Positions 55,233-64,000 of a stretch of DNA of 64,000 nt are shown piece after piece. Made by a program: the position numbers and the translations under genes. The DNA comes from Colwellia sp. (GTDB taxonomy: Bacteria; Pseudomonadota; Gammaproteobacteria; Enterobacterales; Alteromonadaceae), in contig JAHDIK010000001.1 of NCBI GenBank assembly GCA_020630795.1, positions 85,022 to 149,021 on the forward strand, in the 5' to 3' direction. Under the pieces are notes generated by a model. The model saw only the letters and a list, made by a program, of their open reading frames with translations. It searched no databases and was not told where the DNA came from. How positions within the stretch are numbered: position 1 is the stretch's first letter; each line of letters opens with the position of its first letter.

Positions 55233-55271
55233 TATTTTTATCAGCCACTTGTGCTGAAAAATATTTTTAGA

Positions 55272-55306
55272 AGCGCCATGTTTGCTAAGAACATGGCGCT
55301 TTTTTA
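55272..55306 (+). terminator. Strong intrinsic terminator after rplI
   Basis: AGCGCCATGTT (55272-55282) pairs perfectly with AACATGGCGCT (55290-55300) and runs into six T. Confidence 0.92.
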
Positions 55307-55451
55307 TTTCTATAAGCTTTATTAAAAATTCACTGTTTTGTAAATCTACGTTATATTTACTATCAAGGATTCAATATTATTACTTTGCTTACTTTAACTC
55401 TTACCTAAAATCGTAGCGTGTAAATATAATAAAGATAAATTTATTAAAAAC

Positions 55452-55479
55452 TTGCGTACGTTAACGAATAGAGGATAAT
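55452..55479 (+). promoter_or_regulatory. mshI: Candidate promoter of the msh operon
   Basis: TTGCGT (55452-55457), a 16-base spacer and GATAAT (55474-55479) fit a sigma-70 promoter. The mshI ATG is 42 bases downstream. Other AT-rich sites cannot be excluded. Confidence 0.5.
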
Positions 55480-55521
55480 GCAGGGAAGGCAATTCGTTAT
55501 AATTAAATAATAAATAGATAA

Positions 55522-56424
55522 ATGTCACTTATTACTAAAATAAATAAGCTGTTTACTAAGAAAAAATCTACGCAAGTTATTGGAATAAGCTTGCAGCCTT
55601 CGTGTTTGGACTTTTGTTCTACAACACCTCCTGAACGTCTCGTATGCCAACGAATTTCAAAGACTGATTTAAACGCATCGCTGAATGATGTAGCCGATGA
55701 AATTGGTGGCGGTTCAAGTTGCAACATTATTTTGTCGGTTGACCAATATCAAATTGTTCAAGTTGAAAAACCTAAAGTACCTGATGCCGAAGTAAATGGC
55801 GCATTAAAGTTTCAAGTAAAAGATTTGGTACCATATGGTGCTGACAATATGGTTCTTGATTATTTTGATGGCCCAACACAGTTATCAGGTGGTATTGCTA
55901 AAATAAATGTAGTTTGCGCCGATTTAACTGCGATGCGAAAAATTGTTGAGCAAGTTACTGAAAACGGATTTGATATTAACGTTATAACAACCCCTGAGTT
56001 TGCCTATGCTCAGTTAATTCCTTTTAGTGAAGCTGCGACTTTACTTGTATGTCAACATGCTCAAGAAGATCTACTTATTCTTATTATTAAACAAGGCCGA
56101 ATTTATTTTCAGCGAAGAATAAGAGGTTTGTCACAAATTTCTCAGCGTTCGGAAGAAGAGTTAACTATGGGCGCTATTGATACGTTGAGTTTAGAGATTC
56201 AGCGTTCGACTGATTACTTTGAAAGACAGTTAAAACAAGCACCAATTAAAGGGATTGAAGTTATTATCCCAATGAAAAATGAAGCGTTTTTAGTCAGGAA
56301 AATTTCGGAAAATACCAACGTAGCTGTTAATTTATTGTCGATGCCAGAAGGTTTTGAAGATAAAAGGGAGTTTGCAGGTACTGTTGGAGCTGCACGATTA
56401 GGTAATGTGGAGGCTGTAGCATGA
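55522..56424 (+). CDS. mshI: MSHA biogenesis protein MshI (PilM-like)
   Basis: MshI is the cytoplasmic actin-like part of the MSHA assembly platform. The product has 300 residues. LSVDQYQIVQVEKPKVPDAE, ALKFQVKDLVPYGADNM and YDF-type VLDYFDGP resemble PilM-type proteins, and EIQRSTDYFERQLKQAPI matches the late nucleotide-fold region. The stop overlaps the next start by 4 bases (ATGA). No mshH gene precedes it; rplI does. Confidence 0.88.
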   Translation: MSLITKINKLFTKKKSTQVIGISLQPSCLDFCSTTPPERLVCQRISKTDLNASLNDVADEIGGGSSCNIILSVDQYQIVQVEKPKVPDAEVNGALKFQVKDLVPYGADNMVLDYFDGPTQLSGGIAKINVVCADLTAMRKIVEQVTENGFDINVITTPEFAYAQLIPFSEAATLLVCQHAQEDLLILIIKQGRIYFQRRIRGLSQISQRSEEELTMGAIDTLSLEIQRSTDYFERQLKQAPIKGIEVIIPMKNEAFLVRKISENTNVAVNLLSMPEGFEDKREFAGTVGAARLGNVEAVA

Positions 56425-57044
56425 CCGATATTATTGTAGGCAAACATGATATTAATTTACTCCAGCCGGAGCTTATTCCCGATAAGCCATTATGGTCATT
56501 AAAACGAGTACTCATGTTTTGGTTATTAGCTTTATTGATAATGGTTGGATGGATTTTCTTTAGCCAACAACAATCATCAAAGCTTAAAAGTGAGCATCAA
56601 CAACTTCGTGTTGAGAAAACACGCCTTAATGATCAGATGATATTATTAGAAGCTGAATTAGAGACACATAAGCCAAGTAATAAGTTAAAAGAGAAAATAG
56701 ACTTATTAAAGCTTGTTTTAAATAATAAAACTCAGTTACATGAAGAGCTAACAGATAGCACAAACACCCAAGTTGCAGGGTTTGCTCAGTCAATGACTGA
56801 ATTGTCAGAAAACCACAATCGTGGTATTAGCTTGCAACGAGTTAAAATTAATAAAGACGACATGGCATTTAAAGGTATAACCAAAAGTGCTGAACTGGTT
56901 CCTGCGTGGCTTACTGGGTTTGAGAAGTCTACGTTTTTATCTGGAAAAACGTTTGTTAATTTTACTTTGCAAGAAAATGAAGACAGCGCGTTAGAATTTA
57001 TTGTTAGTTCGTCAAAAACTCTTGAGGACTTTAATAATGAGTAA
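56421..57044 (+). CDS. PilN-like MSHA inner-membrane protein
   Basis: The product has 207 residues. An N-terminal HDINLLQPELIP motif, shared with PilN for binding the PilM-like partner, is followed by one membrane helix (VLMFWLLALLIMVGWIFF), a coiled coil and a small periplasmic domain. It should sit with MshI, MshJ and MshK in the pilus alignment complex. It overlaps mshI by 4 bases and mshJ by 8. In some annotations this is called MshI2. Confidence 0.85.
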   Translation: MTDIIVGKHDINLLQPELIPDKPLWSLKRVLMFWLLALLIMVGWIFFSQQQSSKLKSEHQQLRVEKTRLNDQMILLEAELETHKPSNKLKEKIDLLKLVLNNKTQLHEELTDSTNTQVAGFAQSMTELSENHNRGISLQRVKINKDDMAFKGITKSAELVPAWLTGFEKSTFLSGKTFVNFTLQENEDSALEFIVSSSKTLEDFNNE

Positions 57045-57756
57045 GTGGCAAGAGTATTCTGAAAAGTTCTTGGCGATTACACCTAGAGAACAATACCTAA
57101 TCATTTTGACTGGATTAATTGGTATTATTTTTATTTCTTTTAGTTTTTTTATTGAACCCACTTTAGAAAAAAATAAAAAATTAAAAGAGCAGTCAACTTC
57201 ATTAAAAAGCGAAAATAAATCTATTCAATCATCCATTCAAATTTTTGAAGAAGCGTTAGCTGATGATCCAAATGAATTGATGAAGAAACAAATCAGAGCG
57301 TATGAAAAGAAACTTAAACAAGTTGATGATAGATTACTGCTTCTTACGTCTGAGTTGATTGAGCCGATTCAAATGCGATACGCATTGCTCGAACTTTTAA
57401 AAACGCAGAAGGGCGTGTCGCTCGTGTCTTTCGAGCTTTTAGCTGTTACGCCATTAATGACAAAGCCAGAAACGAACAACCCTAACGATTCTGCCACTGG
57501 CGAAGTCACAAATAAAACAAATACAAACGTCCAAAAAACTGAAGATATACCTGATATTAACTTATACCGACACGGTATAAAAATTAGGTTAACGGGAAAG
57601 TATTTTCAGTTGCGCGACTATTTATCTCAAATCGAAGCTATGTCTTGGAAGTTCTTTTGGCAAGAATTTCAATATTCTATTAAAGAATATCCTCTTGGTG
57701 AAGTAGAAATAGAAATGTACAGTTTGAGTACTAATAAGGAGTTTATTGGTGTTTAA
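57037..57756 (+). CDS. mshJ: MSHA biogenesis protein MshJ (PilO-like)
   Basis: I start it at ATG 57037, where the protein begins SKWQEYSEKFLAITPREQYL as PilO-like proteins do; GAGG lies about 10 bases upstream. The product has 239 residues with one membrane helix (LIILTGLIGIIFISFSFFI), a coiled coil and a periplasmic domain (GIKIRLTGKYFQLRDYLSQI). It overlaps the PilN-like gene. Confidence 0.88.
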   Translation: MSKWQEYSEKFLAITPREQYLIILTGLIGIIFISFSFFIEPTLEKNKKLKEQSTSLKSENKSIQSSIQIFEEALADDPNELMKKQIRAYEKKLKQVDDRLLLLTSELIEPIQMRYALLELLKTQKGVSLVSFELLAVTPLMTKPETNNPNDSATGEVTNKTNTNVQKTEDIPDINLYRHGIKIRLTGKYFQLRDYLSQIEAMSWKFFWQEFQYSIKEYPLGEVEIEMYSLSTNKEFIGV

Positions 57757-58060
57757 ATTTATTGTGTTAATTCTATCGCTATTATGTACTTTAAGCGTTT
57801 CAGCTAAAAATGTTGATCCGACTAAACCTCTCTCTATGTCAGCCAGTGGTGGAAGTGCTGTAGTTAAAAAGGGTTTAGTACTTGAGAGTATTATTCAAGG
57901 GAAAAAAGTTAAATCCGCTATTATAAGTGGAAAGTTATTGAAAATAGGCGATTATATTGGCAACCATAAGTTGGTTTCTGTAAGTCGCTCTAGTGTTGTT
58001 TTACGTTCAGAAGATGAGCGTTTAAAGCTATCTATTTTTTCGGGTGTTGTTGTTAAATAA
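57749..58060 (+). CDS. mshK: MSHA biogenesis protein MshK (PilP-like)
   Basis: I start it at GTG 57749, 7 bases after AAGGAG; TTG 57746 is possible. The product has 103 residues with a signal peptide ending near LSVSA. DPTKPLSM and LVLESIIQGKKVKSAIISGKLLKIGDYIG resemble the PilP-like periplasmic link to the secretin. It overlaps mshJ by 8 bases. Confidence 0.82.
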   Translation: MFKFIVLILSLLCTLSVSAKNVDPTKPLSMSASGGSAVVKKGLVLESIIQGKKVKSAIISGKLLKIGDYIGNHKLVSVSRSSVVLRSEDERLKLSIFSGVVVK

Positions 58061-58062
58061 TT

Positions 58063-59805
58063 ATGAAAAGAAACAATCATATGAAATTGTGTAAATTAAG
58101 CTTACCTCATTGTTTAATCTCTTTTTTATCTTTGACGTTAGTAGGGTGCCAATCTATTCCAGAAGCACCAACAGAGGTAAATAATGAATTAGATAAAGCA
58201 ATTCTTGCATCATCAAGCCCTAAATCACCTAAACCTTTGGCGCAGTTGCCAAGTGCTGTGCAACAAGAGCTAATGCAACAATCAATGCAATCAGCTAAAA
58301 GCGGGTTGTTATCAGAAAAACGTTTAGAAATAGCAGCAAGTGATGTTCAGGCTGCTGACTTTTTTGCCGCATTAGTAGACGACTCAGTATATAGCATTGC
58401 GGTTCATCCTGACGTTGAAGGTACAATTACATTAAACCTTAAAGATGTAACGGTTCAAGAAGCGCTAGATGTAATCGAAGAGCTGTATGGTTTTGATATT
58501 CGTCGTCAGGGTAATGTAATTCAAGTGTATGCAGCAGGTATGCGAACAGAAACGATTCCACTTGATTACTTATTTATTACTCGAAGTGGCTCATCAAGTA
58601 CGCGTGTGAACTCTGGAGGTGTTTCTGAAAATGATCCAAATTCTGGAGGTTCGTCTGGAAACAGTGGCTCTTCGCGAAACAATAGCTCCAATAGACAAAA
58701 CAATGGTAATAACAATGGCGGCCAGTATGGGCAAAATAGCCAAAATGGCAGCAGTGGAACCAATATATACACCAATAATGAATCGAATTATTGGGAAGAG
58801 TTAAAAGAAAACCTTTCGTCACTTATTGGTGTTTCTGCGGAAGGTGGAGCTGCTAATGAAGGAAGATCGGTAATAGTGTCACCTCAAGCTGGCTTAGTTA
58901 CCGTTAGAGCGTTACCAAGCGAAATTGCGGCAGTGAGAAAGTTTCTAGAGGCTTCTCAAGAACACTTGCGCCGTCAAGTGATTATTGAAGCCAAAATAAT
59001 GGAAGTAACCCTAAATGATGATTATCAGCAAGGGGTAAAATGGGAAAATGTATTAGGGCATATTGGTTCTACCGATTTAAGCTTCCAAACGTCGGGTAAT
59101 ATTGTAGGAAATGCGATATCAGCAACAATTGGTGGTTTAACGGGGATTGGCTTTAAAAATGCAGATTTTGCAGGAGTCATCAGCTTATTATCTACTCAGG
59201 GTAACGTACAAGTGTTATCAAGTCCTCGTATTACAGCAACAAATAACCAAAAAGCTGTGATAAAAGTTGGTGAAGACGAATACTTTGTAACTGAGGTTTC
59301 AAGTACAACCACAACAGGTACTTCTACCACGACAACACCAGAAGTTCAGTTAACGCCGTTTTTCTCAGGTATCGCGTTAGATGTAACACCTCAAATTGAT
59401 CAAAATGGCGAAGTTATATTGCACGTACATCCATCAGTTACAATTACTGATGAGCAAACAAAAACAATTCGTTTAGGCGACGAAAACTACGCATTACCAC
59501 TTGCTCAAAGTAGTGTTAGAGAATCTGACACTATTATTAAAGCGCAATCGGGTGAAATAGTTGTTATTGGTGGCTTAATAGAAACGCGTAAAATAGATAA
59601 TGAATCTAAAACGCCATTGTTGGGTGACATTCCACTGTTAGGTGAGTTGTTTAAAAGTAAAACCTCAGCCACACAGAAGAAAGAGCTGATTATTATGCTA
59701 AAACCAGTAGTGGTAGAGCAAAATACTTGGAAGTCTCAGCTTGAAGATGCTCGTGATTTATTAAAACAGTGGTTCCCTGAAGATACGATTAATAGCGAAA
59801 ATTAA
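58063..59805 (+). CDS. mshL: MSHA secretin MshL
   Basis: MshL forms the outer-membrane ring that lets the pilus pass. The product has 580 residues with a lipoprotein signal (LTLVGC). An N-terminal STN/N domain (VTVQEALDVIEELYG) is followed by a Ser/Asn/Gly/Gln-rich linker (about 180-240), then the secretin domain with RRQVIIEAKIMEVTLND, LSSPRITATNNQKAVIKVGEDE and SGEIVVIGGLIETRK. The linker is low-complexity. ATG 58081 is an alternative start. Confidence 0.93.
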   Translation: MKRNNHMKLCKLSLPHCLISFLSLTLVGCQSIPEAPTEVNNELDKAILASSSPKSPKPLAQLPSAVQQELMQQSMQSAKSGLLSEKRLEIAASDVQAADFFAALVDDSVYSIAVHPDVEGTITLNLKDVTVQEALDVIEELYGFDIRRQGNVIQVYAAGMRTETIPLDYLFITRSGSSSTRVNSGGVSENDPNSGGSSGNSGSSRNNSSNRQNNGNNNGGQYGQNSQNGSSGTNIYTNNESNYWEELKENLSSLIGVSAEGGAANEGRSVIVSPQAGLVTVRALPSEIAAVRKFLEASQEHLRRQVIIEAKIMEVTLNDDYQQGVKWENVLGHIGSTDLSFQTSGNIVGNAISATIGGLTGIGFKNADFAGVISLLSTQGNVQVLSSPRITATNNQKAVIKVGEDEYFVTEVSSTTTTGTSTTTTPEVQLTPFFSGIALDVTPQIDQNGEVILHVHPSVTITDEQTKTIRLGDENYALPLAQSSVRESDTIIKAQSGEIVVIGGLIETRKIDNESKTPLLGDIPLLGELFKSKTSATQKKELIIMLKPVVVEQNTWKSQLEDARDLLKQWFPEDTINSEN

Positions 59806-59811
59806 TAGATA

Positions 59812-60726
59812 ATGTATTTGTATCATTTTGGTATGCGTGAACTGCCGTTTACGCTCACGCCAAATACAAATTTTTTTCTAGGATTAGAGCCTCACAACGA
59901 GGCTTTAGCTGTTTTATTAACAGCATTAAAAACTGGCGAAGGTTTTATCAAAGTCATTGGAGAAGTAGGTACAGGTAAAACGCTACTTTGTAGAAAATTA
60001 CTTAATGAAATTCCCGAACACTTTGTTACAGCGTATATTCCCAACCCTTATTTAAAACCCGATGAATTAAGACGAGCCGTTGCGGTTGAACTGGGTGTAA
60101 AACAGGCTCAACGAATGTCTGTTCAACTTCTTACACAACGTATTCAACAAAGGTTGGTAGATTTACATAATCAAGGTCATTCGGTAGCGCTGATCCTTGA
60201 TGAAGCTCAAGCATTACCTTCGGAAAGCTTAGAAGCGTTAAGGTTATTTACTAACTTAGAAACTGAAACAAGAAAACTTTTACAAGTTGTATTGTTTGCG
60301 CAACCTGAATTAGATAAACGCCTTGATGAAAATAAGTTCAGGCAACTACGTCAGCGAATAACATTTGCCTACCGTTTAAGGTCGATGACAAGCAAAGAAG
60401 TATTTCATTATATTCAACATAGAATGTATGTAGCGGGTTATAGAGGTGCGATGCTTTTTAATTCGGGAATGTGTCATAAAATTTATAAAGCTACAGGTGG
60501 TATACCGAGGTTGGTTAATATTCTGTGCCATAAAATACTCATGTTGGCATATGGGCAAGGATTATATGAAGTTAAAAGTGCTCATTTAAAAGCGGCTGTT
60601 AATGATACTGAAGACACAAAACTGTCGTTTTTTGACAAAAAAAAATTGTGGTTATTAGGAGGCTTCCTGTTTGCGCTGGTCGTTTTATATCGTTTTAAAG
60701 ATAACGTGATAGGATTATTACCATGA
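59812..60726 (+). CDS. mshM: MSHA ATPase MshM (ExeA-like)
   Basis: The product has 304 residues. The Walker A GEVGTGKTLLCRK and Walker B VALILDEAQALP are complete, followed by the arginine-rich sensor region and TGGIPRLVNILCHK. A single membrane helix lies at the C-terminus (LWLLGGFLFALVVLY). ExeA-type ATPases help assemble the secretin through the peptidoglycan. It overlaps mshN by four bases. Confidence 0.92.
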   Translation: MYLYHFGMRELPFTLTPNTNFFLGLEPHNEALAVLLTALKTGEGFIKVIGEVGTGKTLLCRKLLNEIPEHFVTAYIPNPYLKPDELRRAVAVELGVKQAQRMSVQLLTQRIQQRLVDLHNQGHSVALILDEAQALPSESLEALRLFTNLETETRKLLQVVLFAQPELDKRLDENKFRQLRQRITFAYRLRSMTSKEVFHYIQHRMYVAGYRGAMLFNSGMCHKIYKATGGIPRLVNILCHKILMLAYGQGLYEVKSAHLKAAVNDTEDTKLSFFDKKKLWLLGGFLFALVVLYRFKDNVIGLLP

Positions 60727-61943
60727 GTGTAATTAACCAAATGTTAAAGGACTTGGATGAGCGTCAAGTTGAACAAAATGCTCCTCCAGGATCTACAACC
60801 ATGGCAGGTGTTAATTCGTCTAAGTCAAACAAAACGACTATTGCTGTTGTTATTCTACTCGTATTAATTGCCAATGTATTAGGTTGGTATGTTTGGGATA
60901 TGTACCAAGAGAATAAAACATTAAAGGCAAATGTAGAGTCTAATGCAGCGCCTTCTGATATGAGTAATACTCAGCCGACCTTATTAATTGCAAATAAGGG
61001 AAGCTCACTTAGTTCGACGAACACATCTGATACTAATGGCAATAATACCGTTGATATCACTGACAGTATTTCTAACAAAAGTAACGTTGAAAATATAGAA
61101 AAACCATTTGAAGGTAAGCTAGTAACCGAAAAACTGCCTGCTCTTGATGCAGCTGAATTTGAAAGCCAAACATCATTTGAATCGCCAAGAAAACCAATAC
61201 TAGAAGTAAATACGCCTCCAGAGGTTACTCGTATTGTTAAGCGTACAGAGCCTTTAAACAACAATAATACCGTTGTAACACCTGTTCGAAATGAGTTCGA
61301 AGAAATAGAACCAGAAATTGAAGTGTTTGAACCACCCAAACAATCTTCGTTATCTATTTCTCGAAAAAAACTATCGCCTGAAAAGCTTGTTAAGCAGAAA
61401 ATTGAAGGGGCGGAGCGTGCTATTCTTGATAACAATATAGCAAAAGCTGAAAAATTATTTGAAGAAGTATTACTGATTGAGCCAGAGCATAAAAGTGCTA
61501 GAAAGCAGTTAGGTGCTTTATGGTACGGAAGAAAGTTATTTGGCCCGGCTGTTAATTTACTCTCTAGAGGCGTTGCATTACATCCAACCGATATAGATTT
61601 TAGGTTAATGAAAGCCCGAATTTTATTGAATCAAAATAACGCTACTGAAGCGTTTAATGTGCTTAATGGTTTTTCGACAGCTAAAAATGTTGAATATCAA
61701 ACGCTATTAGCGAACACAGCACAGTTACTTAAACGAAATAACAGTGCTATTTTGGCTTATCGTCAATTGGTTATACTAGAAGATTATAAAGGAAAATGGT
61801 GGTTAGGTTTAGCGGTAGCACTCGACAGAAATGGCGAGTTTGAAGAAGCGAAATCAGCCTACAAAAGTGCGTTAACTAAAAATGATTTATCAGAAGGTTC
61901 TGCACAATTTATCCGCCAAAGATTAAATGAGTTAGGAGAATAA
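60723..61943 (+). CDS. mshN: MSHA biogenesis TPR protein MshN
   Basis: The product has 406 residues. SVINQMLKDLDERQ and a membrane helix (AVVILLVLIANVLGWYVW) come first, then a long acidic Ser/Thr/Asn-rich linker, then TPR repeats from about residue 225 (AERAILDNNIAKAEKLFEEV). MshN is thought to link the complex to the cell wall. It overlaps mshM with ATGA. Confidence 0.9.
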   Translation: MSVINQMLKDLDERQVEQNAPPGSTTMAGVNSSKSNKTTIAVVILLVLIANVLGWYVWDMYQENKTLKANVESNAAPSDMSNTQPTLLIANKGSSLSSTNTSDTNGNNTVDITDSISNKSNVENIEKPFEGKLVTEKLPALDAAEFESQTSFESPRKPILEVNTPPEVTRIVKRTEPLNNNNTVVTPVRNEFEEIEPEIEVFEPPKQSSLSISRKKLSPEKLVKQKIEGAERAILDNNIAKAEKLFEEVLLIEPEHKSARKQLGALWYGRKLFGPAVNLLSRGVALHPTDIDFRLMKARILLNQNNATEAFNVLNGFSTAKNVEYQTLLANTAQLLKRNNSAILAYRQLVILEDYKGKWWLGLAVALDRNGEFEEAKSAYKSALTKNDLSEGSAQFIRQRLNELGE

Positions 61944-61945
61944 CA

Positions 61946-63661
61946 ATGGTTGCACCTAAATTAAAAATGCGACTGGGTGATTTGTTGGTACATGAACATA
62001 TTATTACCAACGAACAACTTATGCAGGCGTTGAATAGTCAAAAATCAACAGGGCGTAAACTCGGTGATGCGCTTATCGAGCTTGGTTATATTGGCGAACG
62101 TCAGCTACTCGAGTTTTTAGCGCAACAATTAGGTGTTCCATTTCTTGATATCAGCCAAAGACGTATTCCAACAGAAGTTGCATCGTTATTACCTGAAGTA
62201 CATGCGCGTCGTTTACGTGCCCTAATTATTGAAGATCAAGGTGATTCCGTTCTTATTGGTATGAGTGACCCAGCCGATTTAGGTGGGCTTGACCAATTAG
62301 AACAAATGCTAGCACCTAAACGCTTGAAACTTGCTGTCGTAATGGAGTCGCAGTTATTTGAAGCCTTTGATGGTTTGTATCGTAGAACCGCAGATATTGA
62401 ATCTTTTGCTAGCCAATTAGAAGAAGAATACGATCAAACAACTGACTTTGACTTAACCACTTCGTTTGGTGACGAAGGCGGTGATGCAACCGTAGGCAAA
62501 TTATTACAATCGGTATTTGAAGATGCGATTCAAATGCGAGCGTCAGATATTCATATTGAACCTGATGAAAATCAACTACGCATTCGTCAGCGTATTGATG
62601 GTGTTTTACAAGAAAATGTTTTAAAAGAAAATAAAATAGCATCGGCCATGGTATTGCGACTTAAACTAATGGCAGGTTTAGATATTTCTGAGAAACGTTT
62701 GCCACAAGATGGCCGTTTTAATTTACAAATTAGTGGTCATAACGTTGATGTACGTATTTCGACCATGCCAGTTCAGCATGGTGAATCTGTTGTAATGCGT
62801 TTGCTTGACCAAACAGCAGGATTATTGACGTTTGATGAAACGGGGATGCCAGATGATTTAGTGAAACGAATTAGGCATCAAATAAGTCGTCCACATGGCA
62901 TGGTGTTAGTAACAGGTCCTACAGGTAGTGGTAAAACAACTACCTTGTATGCGGGATTAAGTGAGCTAAATCAGTCAAGTAAAAAAATTATTACCGTAGA
63001 AGATCCTGTGGAATATCGACTACCGCGTGTTAACCAAGTACAAGTAAATAGTAAAATTGATTTAACATTCTCATCAGTACTACGAACAGCGCTTCGTCAG
63101 GATCCAGACATCATTATGATTGGTGAGATGCGTGACAAAGAAACGGTAGAAATTGGTTTAAGGGGCGCATTAACGGGTCACTTAGTTTTATCTACACTTC
63201 ATACGAATGATGCAATTACAAGTGCACTACGTTTGATTGATATGGGAGCCGCTGGATTTTTAGTAGGTAGCTCATTAAGGGCGGTTATTGCACAACGACT
63301 TGTTAGACGCGTTTGTGATAGTTGCGCTGTAGATCATCAGCCTAATAGCCAAGAAATGTTATGGTTAACGAACCTTGTAGGTGAACGCGCTAAAACGAGT
63401 CAGTTTAAGCAAGGTAAAGGTTGCCAGTCTTGTCAATATACCGGTTATAAAGGTCGTATTGGTGTATTTGAGCTACTCGAAATGAATGAACCTATGATGG
63501 CCGCACTTAAACGAGATGACGCTGAAACGTTTGCTCAAATGGCAAAAGAAAACCCAACGTTTACACCGTTAGCCCATGCAGCATTCGATTACGCTACCCA
63601 AGGTATTACAAGCATTGAAGAGGTTTTACGCCTAGTTGAAACTGTTGATGTGGCAGGGTAA
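61946..63661 (+). CDS. mshE: MSHA pilus extension ATPase MshE
   Basis: MshE powers pilus polymerisation, and cyclic di-GMP binding at its MshEN domain activates it. The product has 571 residues. Two MshEN motifs are visible: RLGDLLVHEHIITNEQL at residues 9-25 and KLGDALIELGYIGERQL at about 38-54, each ending with the expected Gln. In the first the usual Gly is a His; in the second the leading Arg is a Lys and the first of the two residues after the Gly is Tyr. The ATPase has Walker A TGPTGSGKTT, Walker B IIMIGEMRD, HLVLSTLHTNDA and a four-Cys zinc site. GGAG precedes the start. Confidence 0.95.
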   Translation: MVAPKLKMRLGDLLVHEHIITNEQLMQALNSQKSTGRKLGDALIELGYIGERQLLEFLAQQLGVPFLDISQRRIPTEVASLLPEVHARRLRALIIEDQGDSVLIGMSDPADLGGLDQLEQMLAPKRLKLAVVMESQLFEAFDGLYRRTADIESFASQLEEEYDQTTDFDLTTSFGDEGGDATVGKLLQSVFEDAIQMRASDIHIEPDENQLRIRQRIDGVLQENVLKENKIASAMVLRLKLMAGLDISEKRLPQDGRFNLQISGHNVDVRISTMPVQHGESVVMRLLDQTAGLLTFDETGMPDDLVKRIRHQISRPHGMVLVTGPTGSGKTTTLYAGLSELNQSSKKIITVEDPVEYRLPRVNQVQVNSKIDLTFSSVLRTALRQDPDIIMIGEMRDKETVEIGLRGALTGHLVLSTLHTNDAITSALRLIDMGAAGFLVGSSLRAVIAQRLVRRVCDSCAVDHQPNSQEMLWLTNLVGERAKTSQFKQGKGCQSCQYTGYKGRIGVFELLEMNEPMMAALKRDDAETFAQMAKENPTFTPLAHAAFDYATQGITSIEEVLRLVETVDVAG

Positions 63662-63669
63662 CTAATAAT

Positions 63670-64000
63670 ATGGCTGCTTTTGTTTATGTTGGGCGAGACG
63701 CTACTGGATCTCAAGTAAAAGGGAAGTTAGAAGCTGCAAATACAGCTGCTGCGGCAGAGCAACTGTCTCGTCAACAAATAATCCCTATTTCGATCGAGTT
63801 ATCTAACGAACAAAGCAGCGAGAAGCAAAGCGTAGGGCAAATTAACATTAATGAGCTGCTTGGTTTTGCTGTAGTTTCGCTTGATGATTTGATTGTATTT
63901 TGTCGTCAAATGTACGCATTAATGCGTTCCGGTGTTCCTATTCTACGTGCTATTAACGGTATGGCTGACTCGAGTACGTCACCGCACCTTAAAAGTGCTT
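63670..64000 (+). CDS. mshG: MSHA platform protein MshG, 3' truncated by window edge
   Basis: The ATG at 63670 opens a frame that runs off the window. AAFVYVGRDATGSQVKGKLEA is the typical start of GspF/PilC-type platform proteins, and LDDLIVFCRQMYALMRSGVP is the conserved helical core. It follows mshE by eight bases. MshG sits in the inner membrane and couples to MshE. Confidence 0.92.
   Translation, partial: MAAFVYVGRDATGSQVKGKLEAANTAAAAEQLSRQQIIPISIELSNEQSSEKQSVGQININELLGFAVVSLDDLIVFCRQMYALMRSGVPILRAINGMADSSTSPHLKSA

Noticed and set aside
1-64000. CRISPR arrays, tRNA genes, insertion sequences and prophage genes
   Set aside because: I looked for regular short repeats, tRNA-like cloverleafs, transposase motifs and phage structural genes and saw none, although a by-eye search can miss a degenerate tRNA or IS remnant.

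Overview
The window looks like the chromosome of a low-GC marine gammaproteobacterium of the order Alteromonadales, probably Colwelliaceae (Thalassotalea or Colwellia type). The signs are an MSHA pilus cluster (mshI to mshG), the sodium-motor protein MotX, PanP in place of PanD, and a block of genes in nearly the same order as the yadG to erpA and mtnN stretch of E. coli. The genus is inference; the order-level placement rests on gene content. I saw no tRNA, rRNA, CRISPR array or insertion sequence.

Region 1 (1 to about 9,800) is accessory. It holds the 3' part of a giant YD-repeat (RHS) protein whose real start lies before the window, then a small YD protein with a GlyGly-CTERM-like tail and a small lipoprotein. 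After a terminator and a second hairpin comes a leftward three-gene operon (membrane protein, soluble protein, lipoprotein) and two rightward unknown genes. The two lipoproteins look like diverged copies of each other.

Region 2 (about 9,800 to 19,500) mixes a MaoC-like hotdog protein, a membrane-anchored metallopeptidase-like protein, a receiver-histidine-kinase protein that has lost its phospho-accepting histidine, an RraB-type RNase E regulator, two outer-membrane proteins, mtnN with a CbiB-like gene, a DUF2726 protein, a dUTPase and a DUF2956 protein.

Region 3 (about 19,600 to 44,300) is core. It runs yadGH, a TrmB-like methyltransferase, panP, panC, panB, folK, pcnB, gluQ, dksA, sfsA, a thioesterase, hrpB, miaA, mrcB, hemL, pyrB, hemJ, a CLC transporter, a DUF6776 protein and erpA. 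The genes cover pantothenate, folate, RNA 3' end, tRNA, cell wall, heme, pyrimidine and Fe-S functions. Two points stand out. panP occupies the place that panD has in E. coli, and pcnB appears to start at an AUU codon, as E. coli pcnB does.

Region 4 (about 44,400 to 55,300) has an M28 peptidase, an adjacent HD-GYP and GGDEF pair for cyclic di-GMP, motX behind a sigma-28-like promoter, rnr, rlmB, a phospholipase C-like exported protein with an odd leader, and the ribosomal operon rpsF-priB-rpsR-rplI.

Region 5 (about 55,450 to the end) is the MSHA pilus operon mshI, a PilN-like gene, J, K, L, M, N, E and the start of G, with overlapping or tightly spaced genes. MshE carries two cyclic di-GMP binding MshEN motifs, so the GGDEF and HD-GYP enzymes 14 to 17 kb upstream are plausible inputs. 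Polar motility (motX), MSHA pili and cyclic di-GMP turnover together suggest a swim-or-attach switch.
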